Origin: Nocardioides daeguensis
Lineage (GTDB): Bacteria > Actinomycetota > Actinomycetes > Propionibacteriales > Nocardioidaceae
Assembly (NCBI RefSeq): GCF_019192965.1
Contig: NZ_JAHTKU010000003.1
Location: 124,001 to 188,000, forward strand
DNA length: 64,000 nucleotides
Direction of reading: 5' to 3'
Made by a program: the position numbers and the translations under genes. Under the pieces are notes generated by a model that was given only the letters and a program-made list of their open reading frames with translations, did not search any database and had not been told where the DNA came from. Shown here one piece after another: positions 1 through 10,673 of the stretch. The stretch's first letter is position 1; each line of letters opens with the position of its first letter.

Positions 1-2253
1 GCGCACCGCCGTGTCGACGTCGGCCCAGTAGGCGCCGACCTCCTCGGGAGTGGGCTCGCCCTCGCCGTACACGTGGCGGTCGGCGGTGTGGGCCAGCGTG
101 ACCACCGGCACCGCCTCGTAGCGGTCGGCGGCGGCGTACGCACTCTCGCGGCGGGTGGCCCCGGGAGGGGGCCGCACGCCGAGGTCGCGCATCCGGTCGG
201 CGAGCTCGTGCCAGGCACCGGTCAGGCGCAGCGTCGGGTCGTCCGCGCGCCGCCGGCGGCGTCGGCGCCAGAACTTGAACAGCAGCACGCCCCACAGCGG
301 GGAGAGCAGCAGCGCGACCTTGGCGACGTCGAGGGCGATACCGAGGATCGTGCCGAGCACCGCGAGGACGTCGAGCTCGCGACGCTGGCCGTCACCCTGC
401 TGCAGGTTGTCGCTGGCCTCCTTGGGCTCACCGGGCACGCGCGGCGGCTGCAGCACCTGCGGCTGCGGGTCCTCGTCGGGGTCGTCGTTGGGCTTGCGGA
501 GCTTCTGGTCCTCCGGGGGCGTCGGGTCGAACGGCACCCAGCCGACGTCGCGGAGCTTGACCTCGGTCCAGGCGCTGATGTCCTCGCCGCGCACGTCGTC
601 GCCGCCCGGCGGCACCTTGAACCCGAGGACCACGCGGATCGGGAGCCCCAGCCGCTGACCGATCAGCGCCATCGCGGCGGCGTACTGCTCCGCGTTGCCG
701 ACCGGGTTCGGAGTCTTGGTGAGCTCGGCCAGCCGGGCTGCGCCGTGGCCTGCGGGGACGTCGTCGTCGATGCCGTCGGAGTAGAAGCCGTGCTCACGGA
801 AGGAGTCGCGCAGGAACTGCGCCAGCTCGCCGCCGGTGCCGCCGCCGAAGCCGTCCTCGGCCTGCCAGCGCTGCACCCGGTCGACCAGCTCCTCGGGCAC
901 GACCGCCGGCGCCGGTAGCGAGACGGAGCTGTCGGCCTCCCGGGTCGCGATGTCCTCCTCGACCGGGACCGGTGGCGCGAGGGCCTCGACCTCGAAGGTG
1001 GTGCCCGGCTCGACCCCGCCGATCTGCGCGACGGTGCCGGTCTCGCGGTTGACGACGAGCTCGGCCGCCGCCTCGTCGTCGGTCCGCCCGTCCTTGACCG
1101 GTGTCATCGCCAAGGTGTCGCCGACGCTGGGCACCCACACGCCGGTGTAGCCGGTGACGGTGACCGCGCCGCGGGTGGTGGCCTTCGCGTTGGCCTCGGG
1201 ATCGTTGCGCAGCCGCCGGAAGGTGCCGGAGTCGTGGGCCGCCTCGGGCCCGCCGGACACGTTCCACACGATCCCGTCGTAGGTGTCCATCACCGCGAGC
1301 CGGACCCGGGTCCCGCTGTCGAGGCCGTCGACGGCGAACAGCGAGGTCTCGGTCCGCAGCGGCTCCTTCTTGTAGGCGCGGAACTTCGCCAGCGGACTGG
1401 GGTAGTCGTGGGGGTCGAACGGCGGGTCGACGTGGTCGCGCAGCACGACCCGGTTGGCCTCGGGGTCGGCGAGGGCGCCCAGCCCACTCGCCGCTCCCCC
1501 GGCCACCCCGACGACGACGAGCGTCGCGAGCACCCGCCGGCCCCAGCGGGCCCGGACGTGGCGCAGCGAGCGCCAGCGCAGCCAGACCAGGGCGACGACC
1601 GCGATCACCAGGCCGCGGGCGAGCGCGGCCTGCGCCGTGACGTCGCCGAACGCGGAGGACACCACGAGGACCAGGGCGAGCACGACGCCGGCCAGACCCG
1701 GCCAGCGCGAGCGCCACAGCAGGACGGCGGCCGCCAGCCCCCCGAGCAGGCCGGTGAGGAACGGGACCAGCAGCACCACCCCGGTCTCGCCGAGCGGCAC
1801 GGGCAGGGTCAGCGACTCGCGCCAGGACTGGACCAGCCCGACGACCAGGTCGTGCAGCGAGTCGGCCGTGGGGACGACGCCGCCGCTCGTGCGGTTCGGG
1901 ACGGCGACCGCGGAGCCGACCGCGAGGTAGGCGGCGGCCGTGAGCAGCGCGGTCAGCCACGGGCCCAGCCGCCACCGGGCGCCGGCCCAGGCGATCGCCA
2001 CGCCGAGGGCGAGGCCGACCACGACGGCGATCAGCCAGCGGTGGCCGGTCCAGGCCTGCCCCAGCGGCCAGGCGCCGAGCACGCCGAGCCCGATCACCAG
2101 GGCAGCGTCGGTGAGCACCAGCCACCACGGCGGAAGCGCGCCCCGGCCGCGGCGGCGGTCGGGGACGATCAGAACCGGGCCGCTGCGGCTGGCGGATCGC
2201 ACGGGAGGCGCGAGGGGGACGCCACCCACGGGGTTCGTGGGGGGTGAGGTCAT
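1..2253 (-). CDS. TgpA-like membrane transglutaminase-fold protein, catalytic residues missing (partial at window start)
   Basis: The reading frame is open from an ATG at 2253 to the first base of the window, so the C-terminus is missing; 751 codons are visible. About seven hydrophobic segments fill the first ~230 residues. A periplasmic transglutaminase-like core follows at about residues 500-580, then a last membrane segment and an Arg-rich tail, the DUF3488/TgpA layout. The core keeps its landmarks, including WTEV and VGWVPFDPTP. The catalytic Cys, normally in a GxCEQ context, is Ala (VGNAEQYAAAMAL, around 670-705), and the catalytic His before AWTEV is Ser (DISAWTEV, around 560-585). The start overlaps the DUF58 stop by 4 bp (ATGA), so the two are translationally coupled. 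The family normally acts in the cell envelope; here I infer a non-enzymatic binding or scaffold role. Confidence 0.88.
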   Translation of the reverse strand, partial: MTSPPTNPVGGVPLAPPVRSASRSGPVLIVPDRRRGRGALPPWWLVLTDAALVIGLGVLGAWPLGQAWTGHRWLIAVVVGLALGVAIAWAGARWRLGPWLTALLTAAAYLAVGSAVAVPNRTSGGVVPTADSLHDLVVGLVQSWRESLTLPVPLGETGVVLLVPFLTGLLGGLAAAVLLWRSRWPGLAGVVLALVLVVSSAFGDVTAQAALARGLVIAVVALVWLRWRSLRHVRARWGRRVLATLVVVGVAGGAASGLGALADPEANRVVLRDHVDPPFDPHDYPSPLAKFRAYKKEPLRTETSLFAVDGLDSGTRVRLAVMDTYDGIVWNVSGGPEAAHDSGTFRRLRNDPEANAKATTRGAVTVTGYTGVWVPSVGDTLAMTPVKDGRTDDEAAAELVVNRETGTVAQIGGVEPGTTFEVEALAPPVPVEEDIATREADSSVSLPAPAVVPEELVDRVQRWQAEDGFGGGTGGELAQFLRDSFREHGFYSDGIDDDVPAGHGAARLAELTKTPNPVGNAEQYAAAMALIGQRLGLPIRVVLGFKVPPGGDDVRGEDISAWTEVKLRDVGWVPFDPTPPEDQKLRKPNDDPDEDPQPQVLQPPRVPGEPKEASDNLQQGDGQRRELDVLAVLGTILGIALDVAKVALLLSPLWGVLLFKFWRRRRRRRADDPTLRLTGAWHELADRMRDLGVRPPPGATRRESAYAAADRYEAVPVVTLAHTADRHVYGEGEPTPEEVGAYWADVDTAVR

Positions 2254-3532
2254 GCCGACACCCGTCGTACGGCGATGCCGAGCTCCTCGAGCCGGCCGAC
2301 CGTGGCGACGCCCAGGTCGCCGAGCCAGCGCACCGACGGCTCGTTGCCGACCAGGCAGCGCACCGCGATCACCCGGGTGTCGACGGGGAGGTACTGGCGG
2401 GCGCGGCGCAGCTCGGTGATCGAGACCCCGGAGCCGACGCAGAGCACCATCACGCTCGCGGCGAGCTCGCCGGCGCTGAGGTGGCGGGCGACGTCGACCA
2501 GGCGGCTCGCGTGCCAGTCGTAGGTCAGTCCCGACAGGCCGTCGAGGAAGCGTTGCGCGCTCGCGGACGGCAGCGAGCCGTGGGACGAGGCCGCGCTGAG
2601 CTGTTGGCCGTCGGCGAGCGCCTGCGTGCCGAGCGAGCCGGCGACGGAGATGGCAAGCTCGAACTCGTCGTCGCTGGCGTAGTCCTCGAGCCGCGAGCTC
2701 ACCATCGTCAGCAGGTGGGAGCGCCGGGTCTCCTCGAACTGGCGCACCATGAGGGTGCCGGTCTTGGCGCTCGACTTCCAGTGGATGTGGCGCCGGTCGT
2801 CACCGGAGACATAGCCGCGCAGGGCATGGAAGGAGACGTCGTTGTCGGACACCTTCGGCACCGTGCGGCCCTCGAGGTCGCGGACCAGGCCGGCCGCCGA
2901 GCCCTCGACGCGCAGGGTCTTGGGGTGGACGTAGAGGGTGTCCATCTCGCTGAGGTGCCGCTCGCGGCGCATCAGGCCGAGCGGGTCGGCGCGCACCGCC
3001 GTCACCGGGCCGACGTCGAGCACCGCCCGGTGGGCGGTGGGGACGGCGAACAGCTCCTCGTGCTCGGCACCGGGCGCCAGCCCCGGGAGCTCGAAGGCGG
3101 CACGGCCCGCACCCACGGGGAACTCCACGACCAGCGAGCGCGAGCGCCGCTGGCTCGGGTTGGCGACGCTCAGGTAGCCGTTGGCGCGCTCGCCGACGAT
3201 CACCCGGTCCCGGGCCAGGTCGAGCCGGGCGAGCAGCGGCAGCCGGCCGACCACGAAGACCACCGCGAGGAGCAGCACCAGGGCGAGGAAGGCCCCGCCG
3301 ACGACCAGCTCGGGCCAGTGCAGCATCGGCCCCGCCACCAGCAGCGCGACCGCCATCACCGCGACCACCCAGCCGGCCGGCGTGACGGTGCCGGCGACCG
3401 GCCCGACGACACGACGGACCCGCTGGGTGCGGTCGACGACACCGTCGCGCAGCCGGCCGCCCAGCGCCTGGCGGCGCCGGGACAGGTCGGTGAGCGTACG
3501 GCGGGCGCCGGCCGCCCAGGAGCGGGGACCCT

Positions 3533-3536
<4 letters not shown>
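2250..3536 (-). CDS. DUF58 domain protein
   Basis: This 428-residue protein has two hydrophobic segments near residues 50-95, then a soluble part carrying the DUF58 hallmark GDDRRHIHWKSSAKTGTL at about residues 237-254. DUF58 proteins are partners of MoxR AAA+ ATPases and often resemble von Willebrand factor A folds. The biochemical role is not established. The gene overlaps MoxR upstream and the transglutaminase-fold gene downstream by ATGA in both cases, so the three proteins are probably made in fixed ratio and act together at the membrane. Confidence 0.92.
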
Positions 3537-4504
<968 letters not shown>

Positions 4505-4529
4505 GGTGTCCTTTCGTCGTCCGGGCGGA

Positions 4530-7500
4530 CTAGTAGTTCCTGGCCGGCACGCCGGCGATCGTGATGGCGACCTTGCCGGCGTTGCTGAAGACGCAGGAGC
4601 CGTACCAGCGACCGTCGTAGGACATGCCGATGGGCGTGTCGAGGTTGCACCGGTCAGGGTTCTGCAGCGTCGTCTCGCTGTAGGTGGCATGCGCGGCGTT
4701 CTGCGCGTCGGGGAAGCCCCCGGCGTGCAGCTCGAGGCCGCAGTTGGCTCCGGCGCTGTTGCAGCTGAAGTCGATGGTGAGCACCTTGGCCCGCGACTTG
4801 CCGGTCATCGAGATCTCGTTGCTGTACTTCCGCTCGCCCTCGGCCTGGGACACGGTGCGGACCTTGATGGTCTGCTGGGTGCCGCCCTCGGGGACCTTCA
4901 CGTAGTAGCTGCCCGTGTTGAGCCGGGCGAAGTCCCCACCCCCGACACTGATCTCGACGCCCGTCACGGGCAGTCCGTTCTCGGCGCCGGGCTTGATCGG
5001 CAGGTTGATGGCGTACCAGTCGTTCTCGACCGAACCGGTGGTGGTGGGCTCCCCCGGCTTGCCCCAGGTCAGCACGTTCGAGACGCTCGACGACGCGCCG
5101 TCGACCGGGCTGCTGCCGTTCATCGTGACGGCCCAGACCCGGACCTCGTGGTTGCCGTTCTCCGGGAAGGTGATCTGCTGCCCGCCGCCACCCGGAGCCG
5201 CGTTGACCTCGGTCGACCAGCTCCCGGACTGGACCACGTAGTGCCGGATCGCGAGACCGCCGTCGTCGGCCGGCGGGTCCCACGCGATGACCGCGGTCTT
5301 GTCGGAGGGCGAGGAGCCCACCTCCCCGAGGTTGCGCACCGGGCCGGCCTTGGTCCACGGCCGCCCGGACACCCCCGGGCTCCGGTCGCTCGTACCGGCG
5401 TCGTTGGTCGCCGCGACCGTGAAGGTGACGATCTTCCCCTTCTCGATGCCGTCGCTGGGGTCGAAGGTCCTCGAGGTCGTGGCGGCGTCGACGGTGTAGG
5501 TCGACCGGTTGCAGCCGTTGCAGGTGATCTCGTAGCTCGACACGGGGTTGCCGTTGCTCTGCGACTCCGACCACCGGGCCCAGTCGATGCGTACCCAGGG
5601 CTCCTGGGTGACCGCCCCGGCCTCGCTGGCCGTCAGCTGCGGCGCGGCACCGGACCGGACCGGCACGCCGAAGGGGGCGACCGCCTTGGACGCCCCGGAG
5701 AACTGGCGCCGGGGCTCGACGTCGTTGACCGCCCGGATCTCGAAGGCGTACGGCGTCCCGTTGGTCAGCCCGGGGATGACCAGCGACCGGGCGCTTCCGC
5801 TCGCCGTCCAGATGGTCGCTCCGCCGGCCTCCTTGATCTCGTAGGACGTGATCGGCGAGCCCTCGTTGGCGGGCGCGGACCAGCGCACGGTGAGCTGACG
5901 GTCCATCCGGCTGCCGGTGGGCTTCGCCTCGGTGACGATGGTCGGCGGCGACATCAGCTCGGGCGCCTTGTTGGGGACGATCTCCTCCGAGGCGGGACTC
6001 GGGTCGCTCCACCCCTCGCGGTTCCTGGCCCGCACGACGAAGGAGTAGGCCTCGCCTGGCGTCAGACCGACCAGGCGGCAGGTCGGGTCGGCGCAGCTCT
6101 GCTGGTAGCCGGTGCCGGGCGCGGTGACCTCGTACTGCTCGATCGGGGCGCCGTTGGCCGCCGGCTCCTGCCAGGACAAGACGGCGGAGGACGCCTCGAC
6201 CGAGGAGAGGAGGGGCCGCTGCGGCGCGTCGGGCACCGCGACCACGGTGACGGTGATCCGCGCCGTGCCGTTGCGCTCCGGGTCGCCCGAGGCGTCGGCC
6301 ACGGTGAGCCGGACGACCGACGTACCGGTCGCGGTGGGGGTGAACCGGACCCGGGAGCCGTCGGTCTCGAGGCCGCGCAGCTGGCCGTCGCCCTCCACCC
6401 GCGCGTCGCTCACCTCCAGCGGCTCGCCGGGATAGGGGTTCACGGCGTAGTCGGCGATGTCGACGCTCAGCTCCTCGTCGCGGGTCGCCGTGACGCTGAT
6501 CGGCGGGACCGTCACGACCGGCCGGTCGGTTCCGACGACGCGGACCGTCACGACCGCCTCGTCACGACCGCCGTGCCCGTCGTCCGCGACGACCTCGACC
6601 TGCGGGGTGTCGCCGTTCCTGGCGCCGCCGCCGGCCTCGATGCTGAGCACGCTGCTGTCGGACCCGATGCTGGCGCTGAGCCCGCTGTCAGCGGAGTCGA
6701 CCGTCCAGGTCATCGTCTTCAGGTCGTCCTCGTTGGCGTCGCGGGTCAGCCCGGCGAGGTCGACCTCGCCCGGGTCGCCGTCGAGGGTGACGTCGAGCGA
6801 CGCGTCGCGCATCTCGGGCGGGACGTTGCCCGAGGGCCGCACGTCGATCGGGATGGTCAGCAGCGACTCGAGGGCGGCGTCCTCGGCGGCGGTGCGCCCG
6901 TCGGACACCTTGACGGTGACCGAGGCGGCCCCGACCCGGTTGCGGCCGGGGGTGAACACCAGCGAGGTGGGCGAGGCGTCGGCGACGTCGACCGAGCCGT
7001 TGACGGCCGTCGGGAACGCGTCGGGGACGATCCGCGGCTCCCGACCGGCCCGGGTCACGACGATGTCCTTGAGGTCGAAGACGACCGGCTCCCCCGCCAC
7101 GGCCTTCACCGGGACCAGGTCCTCGTCGGTGGTCAGCTGCGGCGGGACGTTGTCGGTGCCGGTCACGTAGATGACCCCGAAGGTGCCGGTCGACTCCTCG
7201 TCGGCGTCGTCGAGGCTGTAGAGCACGACCTGGTCCTGGGCGGCGAGCCGCACCCGGACGCTCGCCTCGTCCGCGCCGACCTCGCACTCGCCCCTGCTGC
7301 CCGCGTCGCAGCCGGTGACCGACAGGTCGGCCTTGGCGCCGTCGAAGTCGAGGTCGTTGTCGAGCACCGGGATCTCCACGGTCTCACCGGGGTCGCGGCC
7401 GATGACCTCGCCCAGCTCCGCGACGTCGTCGCGGGCGATCGGCGCGTAGAACGGCGCGTCGTGGCTCGCGGTGACCTTGAGCACCGCGTTGTCCTTCGCG

Positions 7501-10500
7501 CCCGCCGCATCCTCGATGCTGTAGCCGATGTTGGTGGCCGCCGTACCGGTCTCGGGGGCGTCCCCGACCTCGAGCTCGACGAAGCCGTCGTCGTGCTTGG
7601 GCTCCGGTCTCGTGGTGCTGTTGAGCCCCACGATCCGCAGCGCGTCGTCGTCGGGGTCGACGTCGTTGGTGAGGACGTTGTAGGAGATGGTCCGGTTCGG
7701 CTGGACCAGGACGCTGTCGTCGAGGGCGACGGGCGGCTGGTTCTCCGTCTCCTCGGGCACGACGCCCACGCGGACCTGGGCGACGCCGGTCGCGCCGTAC
7801 TTGTCCTGGACCCGGATCTGGAAGAAGTCGGTCCCGGTCTTGTCGTCGAACGCCTCGTAGCGGATCCAGTCGACCCCGGTGTCGATGATCCGGCCGAGCG
7901 CCGGGGCGGTGAGGATGCTGCGGAAGGTCACCGAGTCGCCGTCGGGGTCGGCTCCCCCGAGGTCGACGCCGATAACCTTGGGCCGCCCGGCGATCACCCG
8001 GTCCGTGATCGGCTGGGGCAGCGGCGGTTGGTTGTTCTTGGCGGAGTCGGGGATCACGAAGATGTCGACGTCCGCGGCTGCGCGCAGCCCCTCGGCGTCG
8101 CGCACGCCGTAGATCACCGAGTAGGTACCGGGCTTCTCCGGCGCCCGCAGCCGCAGCGAGTCGCCGGCCACCCAGACGTCGAGGTCCTGGTCGTTGCGGA
8201 GGTCGGACTGGAACAGCCGCGGCTTGGCGCCGTCGGGGTCCGAGTCGTTGGCCAGCACGGGGATGGTGGTCACCGCGCCGGCGCGCACCGTCGCCTGGTC
8301 CTTGTTGGCGATCGGGTGCCGGTTCTGCTCGGTGGTCCGCCGCTGCGCGATCACCAGCTGGCCGACGACGGTGCTGCGCCCGTCGGAGACCCAGTAGTCG
8401 ACCGTGGCGGGCTCGCCGACCAGGTCGGCGGCCGAGCTGACGACCGCGAGGCGCTTGTCGACCACGGACACCTTCACGCCCGGCACCGACGGGCGGCCGA
8501 TCCGCTTGACGACGAGGACGTCGCCATCGGGGTCGAGGTCGTTGAGCAGGAGGTCGACCTGAGCGGTGCCGCCGGGGACGATCGCTGCCTTGTCGCGCAC
8601 GGCGATCGGCGGACGGTTGTCCTTGGGCGGCGACTCGATGTCGAGGCGGATCATCGAGGTCTTGGTGGCCGAGGAGTTGTAGGCGGCGTAGGAGAGGTAG
8701 TAGCTGCGTGCCTTGACCGACCGGAAGGTGAAGGTGCCGGTCTCCAGGTCCGTGGAGATCTCGGTGCCGGCGTCGTCGCCGACCACCTTGACGCTCTTGA
8801 GGGTGAGGTCGGTGCCCTCGGGGTTGCGGTCGTTGGTCAGCGGCTGCACGACGACCGCGGTGTCGGCCACGCCCGTGGCCAGGTCGGGCACCAGCTCGGG
8901 AGGCGCGGTGTCGCCGAGGATCTCGACCGGCAGCGTGCCGCTGAGGACCGAGGCACCGTCCTCGACGGTGAACTCGATCTCGGAGACCTTCCCGCCCGCG
9001 CCGGTGTCGGAGAAGGTGATGGTGCCGTCCGGGCGCCACTCCACCTCACCGCCCCGGACCGTCGCGGAGGTCAACGTGAGGTCGTCGCCGTCCTTGTCGT
9101 AGTAGTCGGCCAGCAGGTAGTAGCTGGAGCTGGCTCCGCTGGCGACCGTGAGCCGGGGCTCCCGCTTCGGCATCTTCTCCGGCTTGACGTTCTGCCCGTT
9201 CGCCCTGATCTGCAGGGTGACGGTGGCGAAGACCTCGTCGTTCACGCGACCGTCGGTCACGTAGTAGCGGAACGTCGAGGTCCCCGAGGCGTCCGCCGGT
9301 ACGGCGACCTGCAGCTGGGTGCCGCCGCCGACGATCTTGACCTCGATGTCCGTGCCGCCGAGCGGCTCGACCTTGGAGATGCTGATGATGTCGCCGTCGG
9401 GGTCGTGGTCGTTGAGCGCCACGACGGGCAGCACCGTCGACCGGCCCGGACGCGCACCGAGGGCGTCGTCCTGCGGCTCGGGCGGGCGGTTCTCCTGGTC
9501 GGGAACCTCCTCGGTGATCTCCTTGAGCTTGGACTTGTTCTGGTTCTGCGGGTCCACGGCGGGCCAGTTGTCGATCTTGGCCTTGCCGGGATCCTGCACG
9601 AGCCAGCTGTCGCCGGTGACCGAGTCGTTGAGCACGATCACGTCGCGGTTGACCCGGAACTGGAGGAAGGCGCCGGCCTGCATCCCGGAGATCGGCGAGC
9701 TGTCGTCGTGCGTCTCGCCGGCGCAGTCGCGCAGGTAGTTGTGGGGTGACTGGGGGTCGGACCAGGCGGCGTAGACGCAGCCGGTGCCGGTCATCTGCAC
9801 CGGCGCGGCCGGCCGGCCGGCCACGTCGCCGCGGCTCACCGTCCGCAGCTTGCCGCCGCCGACGGGGGTGGCCAGCAGGCCCTCGCGGGTCGCGACGTAG
9901 ACGTCGTCGCTGGCGGCGGAGGGTTGCTGGAGCTCGACCTGGGTCGGGTCGGCGGTCTCGACGACGACCGGGTCCGCGTCCGGGCGGGTGAGCTCCAGCG
10001 ACTGGCGGTTGAACAGCACCGGGGTGTCGCCGACCACGGTGAGCGCCACCATCTCCGGGTCGGACCCGACACCCTCGCCCAGCTCGACCGCGTCGCCGGC
10101 GACGGCGTTGCCGCTCTCGTCGAGGGTGAACGGCGTGGCCCTGCCGTCGCGGCCGAGCACCCAGGCCTGGCCGTCGGTGCCGACCGCGGCGCTCAGCGCG
10201 TGCTCGAGGTCGGGCGGCGTCGACTTCGCGGCGAAGGCCCGGAACCGCTCCGCGGAGCGGACCCAGGCCTTGCCGCTGACCTTGTCCACGACCGCGAACG
10301 TCGTCCCGCCCTGGGCGACGACCGCACCGGCTGGCAGCCCGGTCGGTTCGAGCGCCTTGGCCCGCGCCACGTCGACCGGCTTGACGGCACGCTCGGAGGA
10401 CTCGTCGTCGACGTACAGGTTCGCGGCGCGCTGGAAGATGTCGAAGTCGGCGCTCGCGGCGTCGACGCCGAGGTCGAGCTCCTTGATCTGGGGGTTGAGC

Positions 10501-10673
10501 CGCGCGACCAGGCCCAGGTCGCGGTTGGTGACCCACACGCCGCCGTCGTTGAGGTCCACCTCGGTGAACGGCTTGCCGTCGTGCTCGAAGGCGAGCACCA
10601 CGAGGGTGCCGAGGAGCAGGGTCAGCGCGGAGGCGGACGCGGTACGGCGCCATCGCCGGAGCTTCGTCGTCAT
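4530..10673 (-). CDS. giant cell-surface protein with tandem Ig/cadherin-like and fibronectin type III domains
   Basis: This is a 2047-residue protein. A basic N-terminus and one hydrophobic segment (about residues 12-28) look like a signal anchor. Residues ~30-450 resemble beta-propeller or WD-like sequence with no clear family. About eight Ig/cadherin-like repeats follow, each marked by an N-D-x-D-P-D-G-D type calcium-site motif (for example NDHDPDGD, NDLDPDGD, NDVDPDDD). Five fibronectin-III-like units fill the C-terminal third (for example APIEQYEV, SPITSYEI, NPVSSYEI). There is no LPXTG sorting signal; the end is a Cys-containing domain. The ATG at 10673 overlaps the kinase stop by 4 bp. 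I infer an adhesin or wall-spanning structural protein whose export or assembly is handled by the MoxR module and controlled by the kinase. Confidence 0.9.
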   Translation of the reverse strand: MTTKLRRWRRTASASALTLLLGTLVVLAFEHDGKPFTEVDLNDGGVWVTNRDLGLVARLNPQIKELDLGVDAASADFDIFQRAANLYVDDESSERAVKPVDVARAKALEPTGLPAGAVVAQGGTTFAVVDKVSGKAWVRSAERFRAFAAKSTPPDLEHALSAAVGTDGQAWVLGRDGRATPFTLDESGNAVAGDAVELGEGVGSDPEMVALTVVGDTPVLFNRQSLELTRPDADPVVVETADPTQVELQQPSAASDDVYVATREGLLATPVGGGKLRTVSRGDVAGRPAAPVQMTGTGCVYAAWSDPQSPHNYLRDCAGETHDDSSPISGMQAGAFLQFRVNRDVIVLNDSVTGDSWLVQDPGKAKIDNWPAVDPQNQNKSKLKEITEEVPDQENRPPEPQDDALGARPGRSTVLPVVALNDHDPDGDIISISKVEPLGGTDIEVKIVGGGTQLQVAVPADASGTSTFRYYVTDGRVNDEVFATVTLQIRANGQNVKPEKMPKREPRLTVASGASSSYYLLADYYDKDGDDLTLTSATVRGGEVEWRPDGTITFSDTGAGGKVSEIEFTVEDGASVLSGTLPVEILGDTAPPELVPDLATGVADTAVVVQPLTNDRNPEGTDLTLKSVKVVGDDAGTEISTDLETGTFTFRSVKARSYYLSYAAYNSSATKTSMIRLDIESPPKDNRPPIAVRDKAAIVPGGTAQVDLLLNDLDPDGDVLVVKRIGRPSVPGVKVSVVDKRLAVVSSAADLVGEPATVDYWVSDGRSTVVGQLVIAQRRTTEQNRHPIANKDQATVRAGAVTTIPVLANDSDPDGAKPRLFQSDLRNDQDLDVWVAGDSLRLRAPEKPGTYSVIYGVRDAEGLRAAADVDIFVIPDSAKNNQPPLPQPITDRVIAGRPKVIGVDLGGADPDGDSVTFRSILTAPALGRIIDTGVDWIRYEAFDDKTGTDFFQIRVQDKYGATGVAQVRVGVVPEETENQPPVALDDSVLVQPNRTISYNVLTNDVDPDDDALRIVGLNSTTRPEPKHDDGFVELEVGDAPETGTAATNIGYSIEDAAGAKDNAVLKVTASHDAPFYAPIARDDVAELGEVIGRDPGETVEIPVLDNDLDFDGAKADLSVTGCDAGSRGECEVGADEASVRVRLAAQDQVVLYSLDDADEESTGTFGVIYVTGTDNVPPQLTTDEDLVPVKAVAGEPVVFDLKDIVVTRAGREPRIVPDAFPTAVNGSVDVADASPTSLVFTPGRNRVGAASVTVKVSDGRTAAEDAALESLLTIPIDVRPSGNVPPEMRDASLDVTLDGDPGEVDLAGLTRDANEDDLKTMTWTVDSADSGLSASIGSDSSVLSIEAGGGARNGDTPQVEVVADDGHGGRDEAVVTVRVVGTDRPVVTVPPISVTATRDEELSVDIADYAVNPYPGEPLEVSDARVEGDGQLRGLETDGSRVRFTPTATGTSVVRLTVADASGDPERNGTARITVTVVAVPDAPQRPLLSSVEASSAVLSWQEPAANGAPIEQYEVTAPGTGYQQSCADPTCRLVGLTPGEAYSFVVRARNREGWSDPSPASEEIVPNKAPELMSPPTIVTEAKPTGSRMDRQLTVRWSAPANEGSPITSYEIKEAGGATIWTASGSARSLVIPGLTNGTPYAFEIRAVNDVEPRRQFSGASKAVAPFGVPVRSGAAPQLTASEAGAVTQEPWVRIDWARWSESQSNGNPVSSYEITCNGCNRSTYTVDAATTSRTFDPSDGIEKGKIVTFTVAATNDAGTSDRSPGVSGRPWTKAGPVRNLGEVGSSPSDKTAVIAWDPPADDGGLAIRHYVVQSGSWSTEVNAAPGGGGQQITFPENGNHEVRVWAVTMNGSSPVDGASSSVSNVLTWGKPGEPTTTGSVENDWYAINLPIKPGAENGLPVTGVEISVGGGDFARLNTGSYYVKVPEGGTQQTIKVRTVSQAEGERKYSNEISMTGKSRAKVLTIDFSCNSAGANCGLELHAGGFPDAQNAAHATYSETTLQNPDRCNLDTPIGMSYDGRWYGSCVFSNAGKVAITIAGVPARNY

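Noticed and set aside
794..2128. 444-codon minus-strand frame in the first 2 kb
   Set aside because: It is Arg/Gly/Ala-rich with no domain, and overlaps the true transglutaminase-fold frame, which has membrane helices and family motifs but runs off the window edge.
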